Origin: Oxyruncus cristatus
Lineage: Eukaryota > Chordata > Aves > Passeriformes > Cotingidae
Assembly: GCA_013399855.1 (NCBI GenBank)
Contig: VXAY01006797.1
Location: 496,239-560,238, forward strand
DNA length: 64,000 nucleotides
Reading direction: 5' to 3'
Shown here: in pieces, positions 14,101-29,100 of the stretch
Layout: each line of letters begins with the position of its first letter
Numbering within the stretch: the stretch's first letter is position 1
Notes under the pieces: generated by a model
What the model saw: only the letters and a program-made list of their open reading frames with translations
The model's database searches: none
Told to the model about the DNA's origin: nothing
Made by a program: the position numbers and the translations under genes

Positions 14101-17100
14101 AACACAGACATATGGAAAGTCCATCAACCTACTTAATGAAGATCTTCTCCAAAACCCAAACTTTATTCTGCTATTACATATCTCCTTAGCTAAGTAGGCA
14201 GAAAATGGTGAGACCACGGAAAACGTTCAGCTTTACCAAGGTCTCCTGCAAGTGTACAGGCTCCCAACATTATGACTTCTTAAGATACAGAATTCCAAAA
14301 AGAATTAAAACAGTCTATAATGTAATCATAACCTACAGAGGGGTGGGAAAAAAAAAAATAACTGAATTAATACCTTCTCTGGATCCCTAATTCAGATAGC
14401 CTTGCAAATACTATTAAGCTATTTCAATACATACTATTTTACCACTACTGGCATAGAGTGAACCTGCTCTAGGGACTCAAAGGAATTTGTGTGAGCGAAG
14501 GAAGCCTGCTGTGCTGCCGAGATCACTGGAAACTGTGTTGTGAATGCAGCATGGAGACCAGGGAAAGGTTGGCAGCTTTACAGCATGTGCATGCAGGTGC
14601 TGAGGGTTAAGTTCTAATGCTGTCCTTATTATCTGAAGCCCAAAAAAGTCACTTCACCCACATCTCTTATAAATGCTCACTTTGATATGGAAATGTAATA
14701 CTTGGTTCGTACCACGGAATTGCATTGACATGAGTTGCATGAAGCAGAGAGAATGAAGACTGGATACCATTGATCAAAGTTAATGGAAAAATCTCCACAG
14801 AAAGCTGGTTTTAGAAGTAATAGTACAAGCAATACTTGAACTTCAAACATTTTGTAAAAATGTGAATTTCACAGAGAAGAGAAAAGTTAAAAATTAACTT
14901 TAATTTTATACTGAAGCTTTGTATTTTATTGCAAGAGAATTAGTATCCAATTGTGGTATGCCTAGAATCCTGAAATTAAACTTCTTTTTCAAAAACCGAT
15001 TTTTTTATTCAAATCTGATTTTATGTCAAAGGTTCCAAAAGGAGCCAGGATTTATTTCAGTCATCTCTACTTCTGACCTTAATTTCTGCAACAATCTTCA
15101 TTTCATAAGACTTTCAAATTTTTGAAAGCATTTATTTTTCATTATCTTTCCCCCAGCACATTCACTTCCTCATCTCAAACAATTTTTGAGAAAATTAGTA
15201 TTTGGGACATGGCCATGGTAATACAAAGCTTTATAAAAAAATCATAATTCTATCTCTGGATGCAGCCAGAGGCAGAGCTCAGTAAATTAAGAATGAGGAC
15301 GAGTTACAAATAAAGAACATGCATAGGAGGAAAGGGGAATCAAAAATTGAAAAGTCTGGTCCGTATAAGCTTTTTTTTTTTTTTCACTAAAGTTAGGTTC
15401 CTGTTGAATAGCAGTGTGCAAATTTTTACATGAAATGGAGGAGGCTGGAGTGAAGGAACATTGTACACATACACTTGATTTCGTTCCATAATTCCCTACA
15501 TGAGAACTTAGAAATGCAAGGGTGTTTTCAGCATAGTATTTGAATGGACACTATAAGACTAAAATACATGAATAAAAATAGAGAGAACTTGGGGAAAGAA
15601 AAAAAATTAAATTTGATTAATGAACTCTAAGGGATAAAAAACTGTAAGAGTAACCTTTAACTTGCTTTGTAAAATATCAGTAATGTTAACTAAAACCTGA
15701 ATATTCTATTTATGTTAACTTTACTATATAATGGTACTTTTAAAAGTTTGTGGGCTTTTTTGAGGGTGCACTAGGGAGTTAAAGGCTTTATTTCTTCCCA
15801 TTCAGTTAAATGATAAAGGGTTACCACAAATGGTGCTAAAACAACTGCCCTGAAATTCCTTAGCAGAAAACAAAAAATAAATCTCACTGCTTTTTATTCT
15901 TGAGGCCTCTTAAGCTTTAAAGGACAAACTGAAAACACAATCAAGGGAAAACTTCCACAGTTACTGCCGTATTTCCTAAACAGGCAAATAAAACAGTCAG
16001 TGGAGTCAACTTTACACTTTGTCATACATTTGCCCTAAGTCAGGCAACTTTTGACAAACAATCACAATGAAGAGTGCACATAATATAGACAGAGGGTGAG
16101 TGTGTGAGTGCATAAAATTTAAAGTACCAGCCATAAGTTCACTATCTGCCAATATATCCATTGGTAACTTTTATATCAGACATCTATCTGCCATAATTAA
16201 AGGGAATACTGGTAAAACTTCATATGAAAATATTTTGGAAATAGCATTATTTTTAAACATTTTAAATCTTACCATCCATATGACATACTGATTAATATAA
16301 TCAGGATCACTGAGCTGGTTTATTAATGGAAGAAGAATTCCTCGGGAGAGGATTTCCTGAAAAATAAAGGATAATAAATCATTTCATACATTTATTCATA
16401 ATGCTAACATAACTGCAACAATTTAATAATCACTGTGTAGAAACTAAATAAAAAAATGTAATTACAGAAAACACCTAATAGGTACTAGCATATTCTCTTC
16501 CAGTTAGCATTACAAAATGTTAATTCCTCAAGAAAAGCAACATCCATTTTATCATGCTTTTGTAATGTCGCTAGATCTAAAACAACCTTCAAAAACGTTT
16601 CACACAAACTGCTCTCTGCTACTAAATGCTCATCAAGACTCTACTGCAGTTAATACACCCTAATATTAAATTAGATCAATTTTAGAACATAAGAGTAGCA
16701 GACTAGATCTAAAATTTTTTTACATTAATCCAAAGAATTGGGACAGGTTTTAGAGTCTGTATTTACCCTGACAAAGTATCGCATGATCTTGTTCTGGAAG
16801 TCTCCAGGAGGTAGCAATATATACAGTAAAACCTCACACAGATCCCTTAGGAATCCTAGAGAGGGAGAACAATATTTTTATATTATGTTATTTCACACCT
16901 TACCTGGTGTTATAAAACCCTATACATAAATCCTTAATTTTAAGTTCAAAGATACACTCATATATGTCTTACAGTCAGAGAATCACAGCAGCACCTTTCA
17001 GATGGAGTATAAACAGCACTGATGTTAACGTAATTGAGAGAGATCTACCTCAAAACCAAGACAACAAAAGACAAATTCCAAGATTAAAAAAAAACAAAAA

Positions 17101-20100
17101 CAAAAAACAAACTTTATATATTTTCCTTACTTTATATTTACAGGGTTTTTTTCCCCCTCCTTCAACACTTTGCCTAAAAGGATTAACTGATTTTTTTTTT
17201 TCAGTGAAGACTACAGAGTAGTGATAAGGAAGGTACATCTAACAAAAAGCAGTAAGAATCTGCAAAACCATACCCTGCCTCCCAGAAAACATATTTCTAT
17301 CTTAAAATTCTTCCAGTGAAAGGAGGTAGACTTATACATGTACAGGTTCATTGTAATTGTAGCAATAATATGTACAAATTAGAGCAAATATATGTGTATA
17401 GTAGATAATCCCACTGTGAAAGCCACATGCTAAGATTTTAATATATTTCATATTGCATACACAACTGTTAGTATTTTAATTTAGTCTCCCATACTAAAAT
17501 ATTTAGTCAGAAGATAATATTAAGAGACCTTCTTCATCTTTGGGAGAAGTGCAGACCAGATCACGACAGACTTCTTTTTCCATTTCAACTTCAACCTCAA
17601 AGAATGTATCTACAAGTTCCTCAGCTTGATCTATACAAACGAAAATAAAAAGAATCATACTTTTGTAATGATTAGAAACTTGAAAGTAAACTTTAACTAT
17701 AAAATATTTCACACATGTTAGATACTGGCCTACTCAGACTCAAATCAAAAAATATTTTACATTACCTTTCATTTGATCACCTTTCTCTGCTATCCTTTGC
17801 TGAGCTTTTCTGAAAACTCGAAGATGAGTGCCAAAGTCATCAACAAGTCGTGTAGTGAAATAAGGCTGCCAATCTGTTTCCTTCGACCTATTAGACAAGG
17901 ACATCCAAGAAAATGAATTTATTCTGAACAGAAAGAACAATAATACATTTCTACTTTTTTTCCTCCCTGCCAAGAACAAATTTGATAGTTAACATGGTAA
18001 TGCAAAGAAATAAATCAGTCTTCTAATTGCCTATTCACTGAAAACAAACCAAATGTTGTAAAATACCACTCCTGCACCACATTAATATTTATACTTGAAT
18101 TAGTTTTAAATCAACATTAGTATCTGCAATAGTGTTCTGATTCATGACATTGCCAAATATCTGTGAGAAGTCCTGATATAAACAGTTTACAACCTAGAAC
18201 TAAAATACTCTCTAGGTCTTTTTCAGCCACACTTTCTACCATTTTGGAAGGCACCTAAACAAAATAATTTTCTTCTGAATTTGCAGTATAGGCACAAGCA
18301 AGAAAACACACATTTCACTTGAAACTAAAAGTAATCTAATATTATCAACAATTGATTCCACAGCTTATATGAGGTAATTAACACACACCTCCAAAAATGC
18401 CCATAGGTTTACCTCAGAATATAGTCACTGTTACATTTGCATAAAACCATTTCCTTATTAGTATGAAAAAGATAAAGATATATTCTTATAATGTCTGTGT
18501 CTTACTAGCCAAACACAAAATGCACTTGTGCATTACAGATTTAATGAAGCTTGATGTTAGTGGTGGCTCTGGCCCTGAACTCTCTCAGAAACCTACTTTG
18601 TTATCGCAGAATCCTTCTACAAGACTTCCTTTTTTGTGTTTGCTCCCTCGCCTGCTCTTTCTTTCCCCTCGAAAGGAATATGGAACTCTGGAAGAAAGGG
18701 AAGTCTACTGCAAAATCTAGGTGGGGATAAGAAGCAGAGCTGGACCAAAGGGCAGTCGATAACCTGCTCCACGAACCGCCCAGTGATGGAACCACACCAA
18801 ACCACTAGGTGGCAGCCTTATACCAGGTTCCCAAATGTGCACCTCTCATGGGAAAAAAAAAATTCCCACAGTATCCATTCCCTCCAGGAGCTCACAGGGC
18901 TGTATGAAATTAGAGGCGATGGTGCTAATCTAAACTGTTTCAGCTATATCCAGCTACAGGCGTTATAAATGCACTACATCATCTTCTCTGCATAAGAACT
19001 GCTGCAACCCTGTGAAAATTGATTTGCTTTGTGCAGCAGAACAAAACTGTACTGGAGAAGTGGCCTATTTTTGAAGTGCTATAGTGCTGTAGGAAAGAAA
19101 AATAAATTTGTTATAATTTGACCTACTTTGACACAAACTCAGTAGTACCTGGGTAGCCAGGTCCATTTCACGTAACCCTATGTTTGGTTGTTGTAACATA
19201 TCGTTTATTAGCATAGTTTTCACTATTTTCAACGCTGTTTCCTAGGACTTCCATTATTCCACAATCAGTAAGACTATATTATAATGAATTTTTCTTCGTA
19301 TTAAACCTAGATCTACATCTTTGACCCTTCTTGCCAGAAAAGTACACTGACCTACATTTTCAATTCAACAGACAGAGGGGGTAGCACACCCTAAAATTGC
19401 TAAGAACTTAATTATATTTAGGTGACCCACAACCTCTTCTGAAGAGAAAACAGGTAACAATCAACACAGTCAGATGAATACTGAAATAAAAATTTAACAA
19501 AGAAGTAGGTGGATTTAAAGGCATGTGGTACCTGGGCTGAGAAATCAGCCATACTAAGGAAGGTAAATAATTTCCCAGACAAATTGCTTAATCAAGTAGC
19601 AGGAAGTCAGGAAAGAGCAGAAAAAACATGGAGAAATTAATAATCTATCCATTTGTTCTGAATCAACCCTATTAAAAAATAATTTAGATATATGACATAC
19701 TATTTCATTCCCCAGACTACTATTCATTTAAAAATACCCATTGTTCTTACAAATTGAAGAGCAATACCACTTTTAAAAGTTATCTGAGCTGATACACAAG
19801 TTGAACTCAAGACTTTCAGATTGACTTACCCTGGTAGTGGCCCTACTCTTAAATGAAACAGACCTGAGTACAAAGAGGTGATGATTCACAAACTCAGTGC
19901 ATAAGTTGCAAAAAAAAAAAAAAGCTATTCAGTAATTTTACACATTAATCTGAATTTGGAAATGGTCATTTTGCAAAAGACCATGACTACAAACATCATC
20001 TCCATTATTTCCTTAAGGGGTCAGCAAAAGACTGTAGTTCTTAGATTACAATCTTAAAATTTTACACATTCTTTCTGTAAAATGTACTGAACTATGGCAA

Positions 20101-23100
20101 TAGATAAACTTATATCACTTATCTACTACCATACAACCCACAGTGTATTGATTTGTAAATACAAATAATCTTACCTGGCAGAAAACTGAACAAGTGCATA
20201 CTGAAGAGCCTGCCTAATTTCCAGAAGAAATGATTCATCATCACTTAGTGTATAATACCAATACTGCACATAGTCTCTCAGGGAAAACTGGATTACCTGA
20301 AATTGGAATGAGAAAAATAAATATAAACTAATAAAAAAGGACTAAAAAAATAAACAATAGATTTTTCTGCCTGATAATGCAAGGGAACTAATCTTAAATG
20401 GTTAACACAGTGAGCCATACTCCCTTACCATCATGAAATTGTGAGTGAAACAATATATTCACATACCTAAACCTCTTATTAATACTCGTTTCCACATCTC
20501 ATCACCACTACACTGACAGACGAATACGGCAAAACATACTCAAATATTGACCAATATCCTCACCAATCCTCAGTGTTTTCTCACTTACCACTCTCAAATA
20601 TGATAAAACTTTTAAAATACTATTCGTTGCTCAACTACTTATGTATTATGTAAGTTTATTAAAAAAAAAAAAAANNNNNNNNNNNNNNNNNNNNNNNNNN
20701 NNAAAGGTTAAATAGTCCTGGTTAGAACCTACCTGTTGCAAAGGCTCATCAATTATATTTGCACCCGTCAGTCTTCTGTCAATCTTAATAGGTCTGGCTT
20801 CACGTTTCATTTCTTCTATGCACTTGAAAGAGATTGGGAAATGTAACTTTGCAGGTTTAAGCTCTAATTAAAAAATAGTTCTACTGTTTATAATATATTT
20901 ACCTTCAGTAACGACTTTATACAACATTTTCTCTGTTATTATAATTTACAGAAAATAAAGAATCTAATAGAATCATCTGGGTTAGAAGGTCATCTAATCC
21001 AATCAATTCCCCTGATCAATTTGACCTTGAATGCTTCCAGGGATAGGGCATCTAACACCTCCCTGAGCAACAATAATATCTCTATTTTTCTCTATATATT
21101 AAATAATGGTGAGGAACTAACCTAGAAACCTACTTCTTGCTCACTGTAAAAGAGCAAATGTTTACTAAAATACTGAATCAGAAAGAAATAAAACTCAAAT
21201 AGTCAGAAAAGGAGGGAAGAGGGAGACACGACAGCAGCACAAGATGGTTTTTGTGCAAGACTCCAGTTCCCTACTTGATTGTGAAATCTCAGGGAGGTAA
21301 TTGTTCAGTTGGGTTTTTCTGGTTTCTTTATCCATCTCAATTTACTCTGTATGCCAGAAGAAAGATTACTCTTTTGTACCATTGCTACTTGACAGATGAG
21401 TCTTTGGAAAGCAGTTGATGAGGGGGAAAAGAAATTACTTTACAGAAGGACTTGCAACTCAGAGCAGTTAACTCCAAGAATAACCTTATCAGAGCTGAGT
21501 TTAGGCAAGTGACATAGTGAAAAAGAACACCCTTTATCAGTGCTTCTCTAAGTTGAACTAATACAGTGTCGTTCTACACAGTTCTGATTAAATATGCTAT
21601 AAACACCTGTATTTTCACAGAAATAACAATGCAACAACTTACACTACTGTTCAAAATAAGCAATCATTTTTTTCTTTTAGAGAGAAATTCATCACTATAT
21701 TGGAAACATAGAAGAACTGCCAAAATCATAAATTAAGACATTATAAGCCATATATCCAGTGTTTCTGTTCTGTGTGACTCTCTCCCTTGGTATCACTCAT
21801 CCAAACCACTTAACAGTGAACAGCAGTGAAATACCGGAGGCCAGAAAAAAAATCAGCCTGCTACTTAACCACTCTGTATCACAACACCAAAGTATCTTGT
21901 TGCAAAATTCTGTATATTTTTTAACTTTTAAGACAAGGGAACCATTCAATGGCAATTTAATATGAATAAAGTTGACTCACATTCAAACAAACCCCAGCTA
22001 TATACTCATGAATTTGCAAAATATTTTTGTCTTGATGGTTTCAGAAACACCAAAATGATACAGAACTGAATAATGAAATACTTTTACTAAGCACAGCATA
22101 GTTCAAATTGCGAAACGAAGTTGTTAAAAAAGAGTTTTGAAGGACTGTGTCCATAAAACCACATTTCGAAAACACAGAGGAAAAACAGCAGCAAAAAAAG
22201 GAGCAGCCACAAGGAAGAGAGAGGAACACCCAACGAATATGCAAAATTATTAGCCAAAAATCTAAATGTTCATATGCTCACATGACCCAAGTTTTGGCTG
22301 GAGCTTCAGGAATTCATCTTGTCGAACCTCCTGCTCAAAGCAGAGCTAACTAGAAGGTTAGACCATTTTTTCATATTCTTCTTCTCCAGTAAAACATTTA
22401 TGTACTCACATCATAATTTAATTTGCTTTTGGTATGTCTGAAGACTTCTAAAATTTCAAATATATGCTTTTATTCCATTACAGGTATAGCAGTTGACCAT
22501 AGTCTCACTTGGAAAGCATTGCTGGTTTTAAGTCTGCCTCCCAGACACTGACATAGAAGATGAACTTAAAGAAAGGACCAAACACACATGACAACAACTG
22601 TTCTATTTAACTGTCACTTCACACACAATTAGTCTGACGCACTCTACCAGTATTAAATCGTGACTTAGGAAAAACAAGCATCACTTGTTATCATTAAATC
22701 TGACACCTCCTTACTTCATTTTAAGCAGGTAGAAAGCACTAACAAGAAATGTGAGACATATACTTCATGAAGTATGATGCAGCACAGAGCAAAGAAACCC
22801 AGGCTCCACCAACACATAACTGCATTGACTGAATAGCTTCAGACTTTTGCTTTGCTGTACTAAAAGATATTTTTTATGTCCTTTTTTGAAACTATGTTGG
22901 GTAACTGTTAAATATGAAATATGTCTAATCTGTGCCACTATTTCCCAAATCACGGTCACAGGATTTCCAGGAGCAGGAAAGGCATCCCTTTAATCATCTG
23001 CATCAAATCCATAACGTAGCTTATGACCCACTGACTTACAGAGATTCAGAAACTAGTCAGGGATCAAATATGTAACTAGCACTTCTAAGTTTTTATCACT

Positions 23101-26100
23101 ATTATCTAACAGTAATTTGGCAATCTTATATCCAGTCTACAGAAACTCCTTGTCTTTTGGGCAAAGCATAGAGACATCGGTTATGATAATAACCAAACAT
23201 TCCACACTTCTGTTAAAGTTGGAGTGAATCTATAATTCCAACTGAGAAAAGCATTTAAGTTAACAGTTCAGAAGGCTCTAAACTTGCCCTTCGTTCACCA
23301 TTGTTTTAATATAAGCCTGCAGACTTATCTTGCAGAGCCAGTACATTATCACATCATTGAGTGTGTTCCTGACACAAAAGTTATGTAAGACTTGCAAAAG
23401 AAAAGCAAGTCCAATCCTAATTTTTAAGCCTCCCTGTGTGTATGCAAACATAAAAAAATAGCAGAAAGATACATGGTCTTCCATCAAGTGAACATTAAGG
23501 ATTTCTCCTTAACGTGAGGCTTTCATTATGTACTCACTATTAAGTATAATAGGCAGCGACCAAGGAAACCTATTGGCACCAAACCCTGTGTTGTAACTTA
23601 CAGTACATTCTACACATTATTTCCATCCACAATTTTGGAGCTCTGTATTCTAAATGATTTCTGTAAAATCAAGCACTGAACATTTATCTTAGTTTTAAAA
23701 AATCTCAAAATAACAAAAAAACCTCAAAACAATCAATAAAGCTCTGATTGTCTTTGTTGAAAAGAGCTGCTTATTTATTTCAGATTATTTCTCAGAGCAC
23801 CACAAAATAATTTTATATTGAGGTGAATTCAGTTTCTATTTGGTTCATGTAAGAAGTATAACCTATATAGACTAGCCACTAGAAAAAATATTCCTAGTTC
23901 AAGACCACTTAGGGTCACAATGGTTTTAAACATGATAACAATTTCAAGTTAAAAATATTACTTTCCATAAAGATAAGTCAGCAGAAATTTAATGCAGAAA
24001 TAGCAAATAGGAATCACAAGCAAACTACAAATTTGGTTTTGGTTAGGACTCATCTCTTCTTGCACTGCTACTGAAAAACTCAGCTACACTATCTAATGCC
24101 ATTTTAATACAGTGGCAAAAAAGAAATGCAAAACACTATTGTAAAAGACAAACAGATTCTAGTTGGTGAACAGCTCCAAAAAGCATTTTGTAAGTCAGCT
24201 AAAAATAAATACCTTTGGTATTACAAAACTTAAACCCAGAGATTAGTCAAGGCAGGTCAGCTGAGAAAAGTGATGTGTCAATAATCCATACTCAAATCAG
24301 AAGTGAAACTACTGAAAATGCAAAGATTACAAAAAAACCTCCACAAGATTTTATTCTCTTATAAAGCAACCAGAGCACACGTGTACTGAGATAAAAAAAA
24401 TGTAACATTATTATTAAAACATTTTTCATCTATGTATTGGAAATTTGACAGAAAAACTTCTTTAAATCTTCTCTCAAAACACGATGATGTAAGTAACACT
24501 CCATATAAGCACTAAAATCTATAGCACACCAAGAAACCTCGTCCTGTAAAATGAGGTTTCATTAACGGAACAGAATCATTGGCTGATTGCTGACTTTCCC
24601 TTTTTCAGCCTTAACTGTTTTTCATTTGGACCAGTGACCTTATTTTACGGTTTAGAACATACTTAAGTTATAGATTTATTTCAACAGATTCAACAATTTA
24701 AGTGAAAAGGCCACATACCAACCCATCACAAAAAAAGTTGTGATTAGAAAACATACTACTGAATCACGAGATAACTTTCTGTGTACTACTGATAACGTTG
24801 AAGACTCATGCCCCTTCATACACCACATGAAGTGTAGTTACCTGACAGCTAAGAAAGAGCAGCATGTAACAGTAAAAACAGCTATAAGATTAAATCTAAC
24901 ATAACTAGCAATCTTGAGGTTAAACTGTTTTCTCTATTCTAATGCACGCAAATGGTTAGGCCAAGATATATCTAAACTTCTGAGCTACCAAGATGTATTG
25001 GTTCATAAATTAGCAATTCCTAGAAATTCTACCTCTTGGCTTCTAACAATTTTTTCTGTACTAAACAGATGCAGATTTATCCAATGAGGAACCGTAAATT
25101 TAGGTCCATCAATCACAGTGATGTGTCTGTTAAGAATTCAGAAAAGGAAAGCTGAAAAGTGGAAAAAGGTACAGTTCTTAGATTAAAACTGATTATTAGT
25201 GTCATTCTAACTTCCCAAGTTATAAAACCTGATCTAGAAGTTAAGACCAGAAAACTTTCCTTACCTTAGGGATCCCAACTGATGTACAAGGGAGAAATGA
25301 ATGTTCGCACTGTTCAAGGTATTTTTCTGAGTTGCTTTTTCCAAATAAAAGAGTAACCACAAAACCCCTAAAATGGAAAAGAAAGACCAGCTACAACAAA
25401 AGTCATCTTTCCCCACCTCTAGAAGATATTTCACAACAAGTTATAAAATGACAATATATGACAGTTTGCTTACTCTCCCACTCTTTCACAGCGTAGTGTG
25501 CTGCTTAAAATAACTGACACAATACTAAGTATGAAGTTTCCCAGTCTTGTATTTTACGTGTCTTCATATATTCTTACCACATAGCTGCTCTATAAAGCAC
25601 AGTGTATACTACAGAGCCTGCTGCATGAGAAGAACCTGCGATAACACACTGTCTATGCTCACAAATATGAAAGAGCGGTATATGCAGAAGTTGCTCTGGT
25701 TGTATTTATACAAAGATTCTTTTACTTCGACACTATGAAGAAATAAACTCTTCAGTGATATGTTTAGGCCGCTCCACTGTAGCATAAGTCACAAAAGCAC
25801 AGTCCAGGAATAAACTGATGTAGTAAGCATAACTAACCACTGATTGCGTATGTTTAAAGATTGCACTCAAACTTGCTACAACAGCAATAATTTATTTACA
25901 GCTTATGGCACTAGGGCACAAAAAACCATAAACATAAGGCTAGTTTTACTAAGAAAGAAATGAAAACCTAACATTTGTGCCAACTATAGCATAAGCAAAG
26001 TACGAAGCTTTTGAAACATCAAGTGTATTAAAAAAAAAAGTCACTGCTGCTCAGACTAGTCTTGGGATGGCTAAACATGCATAGCTTTTTAGACAAATTT

Positions 26101-29100
26101 CAAAGCATTCAATTTAGAGGCCAGCTGACCAGTATTTGTGACCACAGGATCTCACAAAGCTATTCCAGGCTTGAAATGTGGTGAAACAATACTTTCTTTT
26201 AATATAGATGGCTGTTGATACATGATACTCACAAGATTAGAGAAAAATTCCTATCCAAGCTAAAATATGACATTTGAAATTTTTAATGTCCAAAACGGGA
26301 ACTGTTCTTGTTAAGTCCCCCAGAGGCTCAGTACTTTGGAAGTAGGGAGGTGTCACTTATACCTCAACAACTCCAGGAAAGAGAGAAAAAAAAAAATAGG
26401 CTACACAAAATTATTACCAGTAACTAGGCAATGCGTAAGAAAAGTTCACTTGATAGCCTGATTTCCTTATCGCCGTCTTTACCTGCCAAATGACAGTAAA
26501 AAATAAAAGCAGGTCTAAATTGTCCTTCTGCTCCAGGTAACTTTAAAATCGTAACATCAATGGTGCTAGTGGCACCATAATTCAGTTCAAGGACAACAAC
26601 TTGCTTAGAAAAATCTTAATATTATTTTCTCTAATATTTGGGTGTTTTGTTTTTAATTATTAAAAAGTTTGAGTTTTCTTTTGATTATCTATGATTTTTC
26701 TACTAGAAACCTCAGTTGTCTTTTAAAGAAAGCAGTATACTCAAATTTGGCCTAAAATCAGTTTTAACTTCAAACATTTATTAGCAAGCTGCTTCTCTTC
26801 TTTCATTCAAAAGGACTGAAGCCTTGGAAATAACTACTATAGATTATAACTCTGTTTTCTCTCAAATGTTTTGATATTCTTAAAGTTAATGACTCATTCA
26901 AAAACACTTATACTACCAATATAGTTTAAAATTATACTCATCTTCTTAGATGCCTTTAAGTATTTTTCACTTTTAAGCTAGAAATACTAGGAGTTTCCGC
27001 TTCTATGCAGAAATTCCCTAATTTAAAATCTTGTGTGCATTAGAGAAGGATACATAATTAGACTATTCAGGGCATCTATTAGCTAACCAGAATCTTGAAG
27101 TGTAAATGCTTATCTAATTCATCAAGAGGATTCTTAATATGGTGAATGAGAAATCATTTTATTTTTCTCTAAATGAATAGTTCAGGAAAAGGAAAAGACT
27201 GTATTTTACTTAATTTTTTTTTTTAAACTCTTCCAAAGATTAGTGGAAGGCCCGCTTTTCTCAAGGACAGAGTAACAACAGAACAAAGGTAAAAGATAGA
27301 AAAATGAAGACCACAGATTTATCATTTTCACCTCGAGTCTGAAAAGTAACAGTCTCAGCTGAATGCTTTGTGAAAGTCAAAAAGCAGCTTCAGAACCATT
27401 CCTGATTTGGTCAGCATTTAGAATCATAAACATAGGCAGCCAATCACATATATATGAATGTGATTGAATATCAATTATGGGTTTTGATGACAGAGCAAAT
27501 TCCCTTAAATGACAAAGCAACCGACTGTCATGGGTTCAACTTGTTCTAAAAAAAAAAAAACAACTAAACAGGGAATTTCTCCCTTCCCCCTGCCCCACTG
27601 TGTGGGAGGGATGTTTGAACGGGCAGGCTGGTTTTACCTTGGGTATTTGACTAACACAAAAGAACTGGCCAGCAGATTTGACATTCCAGGCTGATGGCCT
27701 CGTAAAGTCTGTGGGGAGGGGCCAGGACACTCTTTTGGGTTTTTTTTTCCTCTCAAGGGGAAACGACACAGTTGTTGCCTGACCTGAGACAAGGTGAGGG
27801 TTGGAAAAGCTCAGAGGCTGCTTTGTTCTCAGCCTGGCCACCTGGCTGGTTTGGTTTTGTTTTCCTGGCCCCAGTTTGCCGGCACCCTGGTTTCCGCCCC
27901 CAGCGCGGACATGGTTGGACTTCATCAGACATGAACTATTTGGGAGGAGAGTCGCCTTTGTTTTCCCTCCCTGCTCCCGTGTTTTTGGCAGCGGTTTTTG
28001 TCCACGCCAACAAAGGAAGGAGAAGTCATATGGCCAGCCACAGACACCGTGAGTCCCCTTTGGGAAGAACCCTTCTTTCACCTTTTTCTGCTTGCCGGTG
28101 ATGGGGAGGGAAGGGCTCCATTTCGGCTCTCCGAGCACACCAGGGGCCCCCATGTGGCGACTGCCAGAGCCCAACAGCGCCTCCTGTTGGCCACCCCCGA
28201 GCACTGCAGGCTCTGCACCTCCAGAGATCCAACAGCGCCCCCTGCTGACTGTGGTTAGAACTGCACCAAAAGCACAAATTGAACTGTTTACTTTCCATTG
28301 AAAGGGATTTTTGGGTATAGGATTATTGTTCGACTGGGGGGTTTTTCGTGTTCTTTTGTTGTTCTGCCAATACACATATATCCTTTAATAAAGGACTGTT
28401 TTTTTTCCTTTCTCCACACTTTCTCAGTTGGAGCCTCTTAATTTCAGATTTACAATTGCTTAGGGGGAGGAGTTTTGCTCTTCCTCATAACTCATCCTCC
28501 TTAGCAAAACACTTCTGTCTCATTAAACTGAGACACCGATGATCCAAGAAATTTCAGTTCTTGCCACATCAGAAGCCCAAACCTGGCAGGAGAGCCACAA
28601 TTCACATAATTTTTATTTTACTTCCTTAGGACAGAAAGAGAGAGAGAAAGAAAGAAAATAAGGTAATTAATGCTTAGTAAAAAAAGGCAGATGGTAACTG
28701 ACAGGCCCAGCACCCAGGTTAAAGGCTCTGCACTAACACTTGAAAAAGAGGCAAAAAGTATTTCATGAAGAATAACATCCTGTAATACTCTACACAGGTT
28801 AAGGAAACAATACCTATATTTTGCCTCCTGCTTTTGGTGGAAAGAGCTCAGTTTTCTATGTGATGAGTTACCAGATCCTAAATCAAAAAAGGCTATCATA
28901 AATCAGCCTTGAAACAAAATGAAACAAGGAGAAATTTTGATTTAGAACTTTTATTCATATTACAAATAGTTTCAGTATTCTTCCATGTACACACAAAAAC
29001 AATAGTACATTTACTACAAGCGATCTGTGCAAACACAGTTGAGAGTAAATCAAAAAGAAATAACTAGCACAAAATAGAAGTTAAACAGTATAAACAGACT

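Noticed and set aside
27536..28375. 279-residue open frame on the minus strand
   Set aside because: It lies antisense within LTR-A, has no family motif, and is explained by the GC-rich composition of the LTR.
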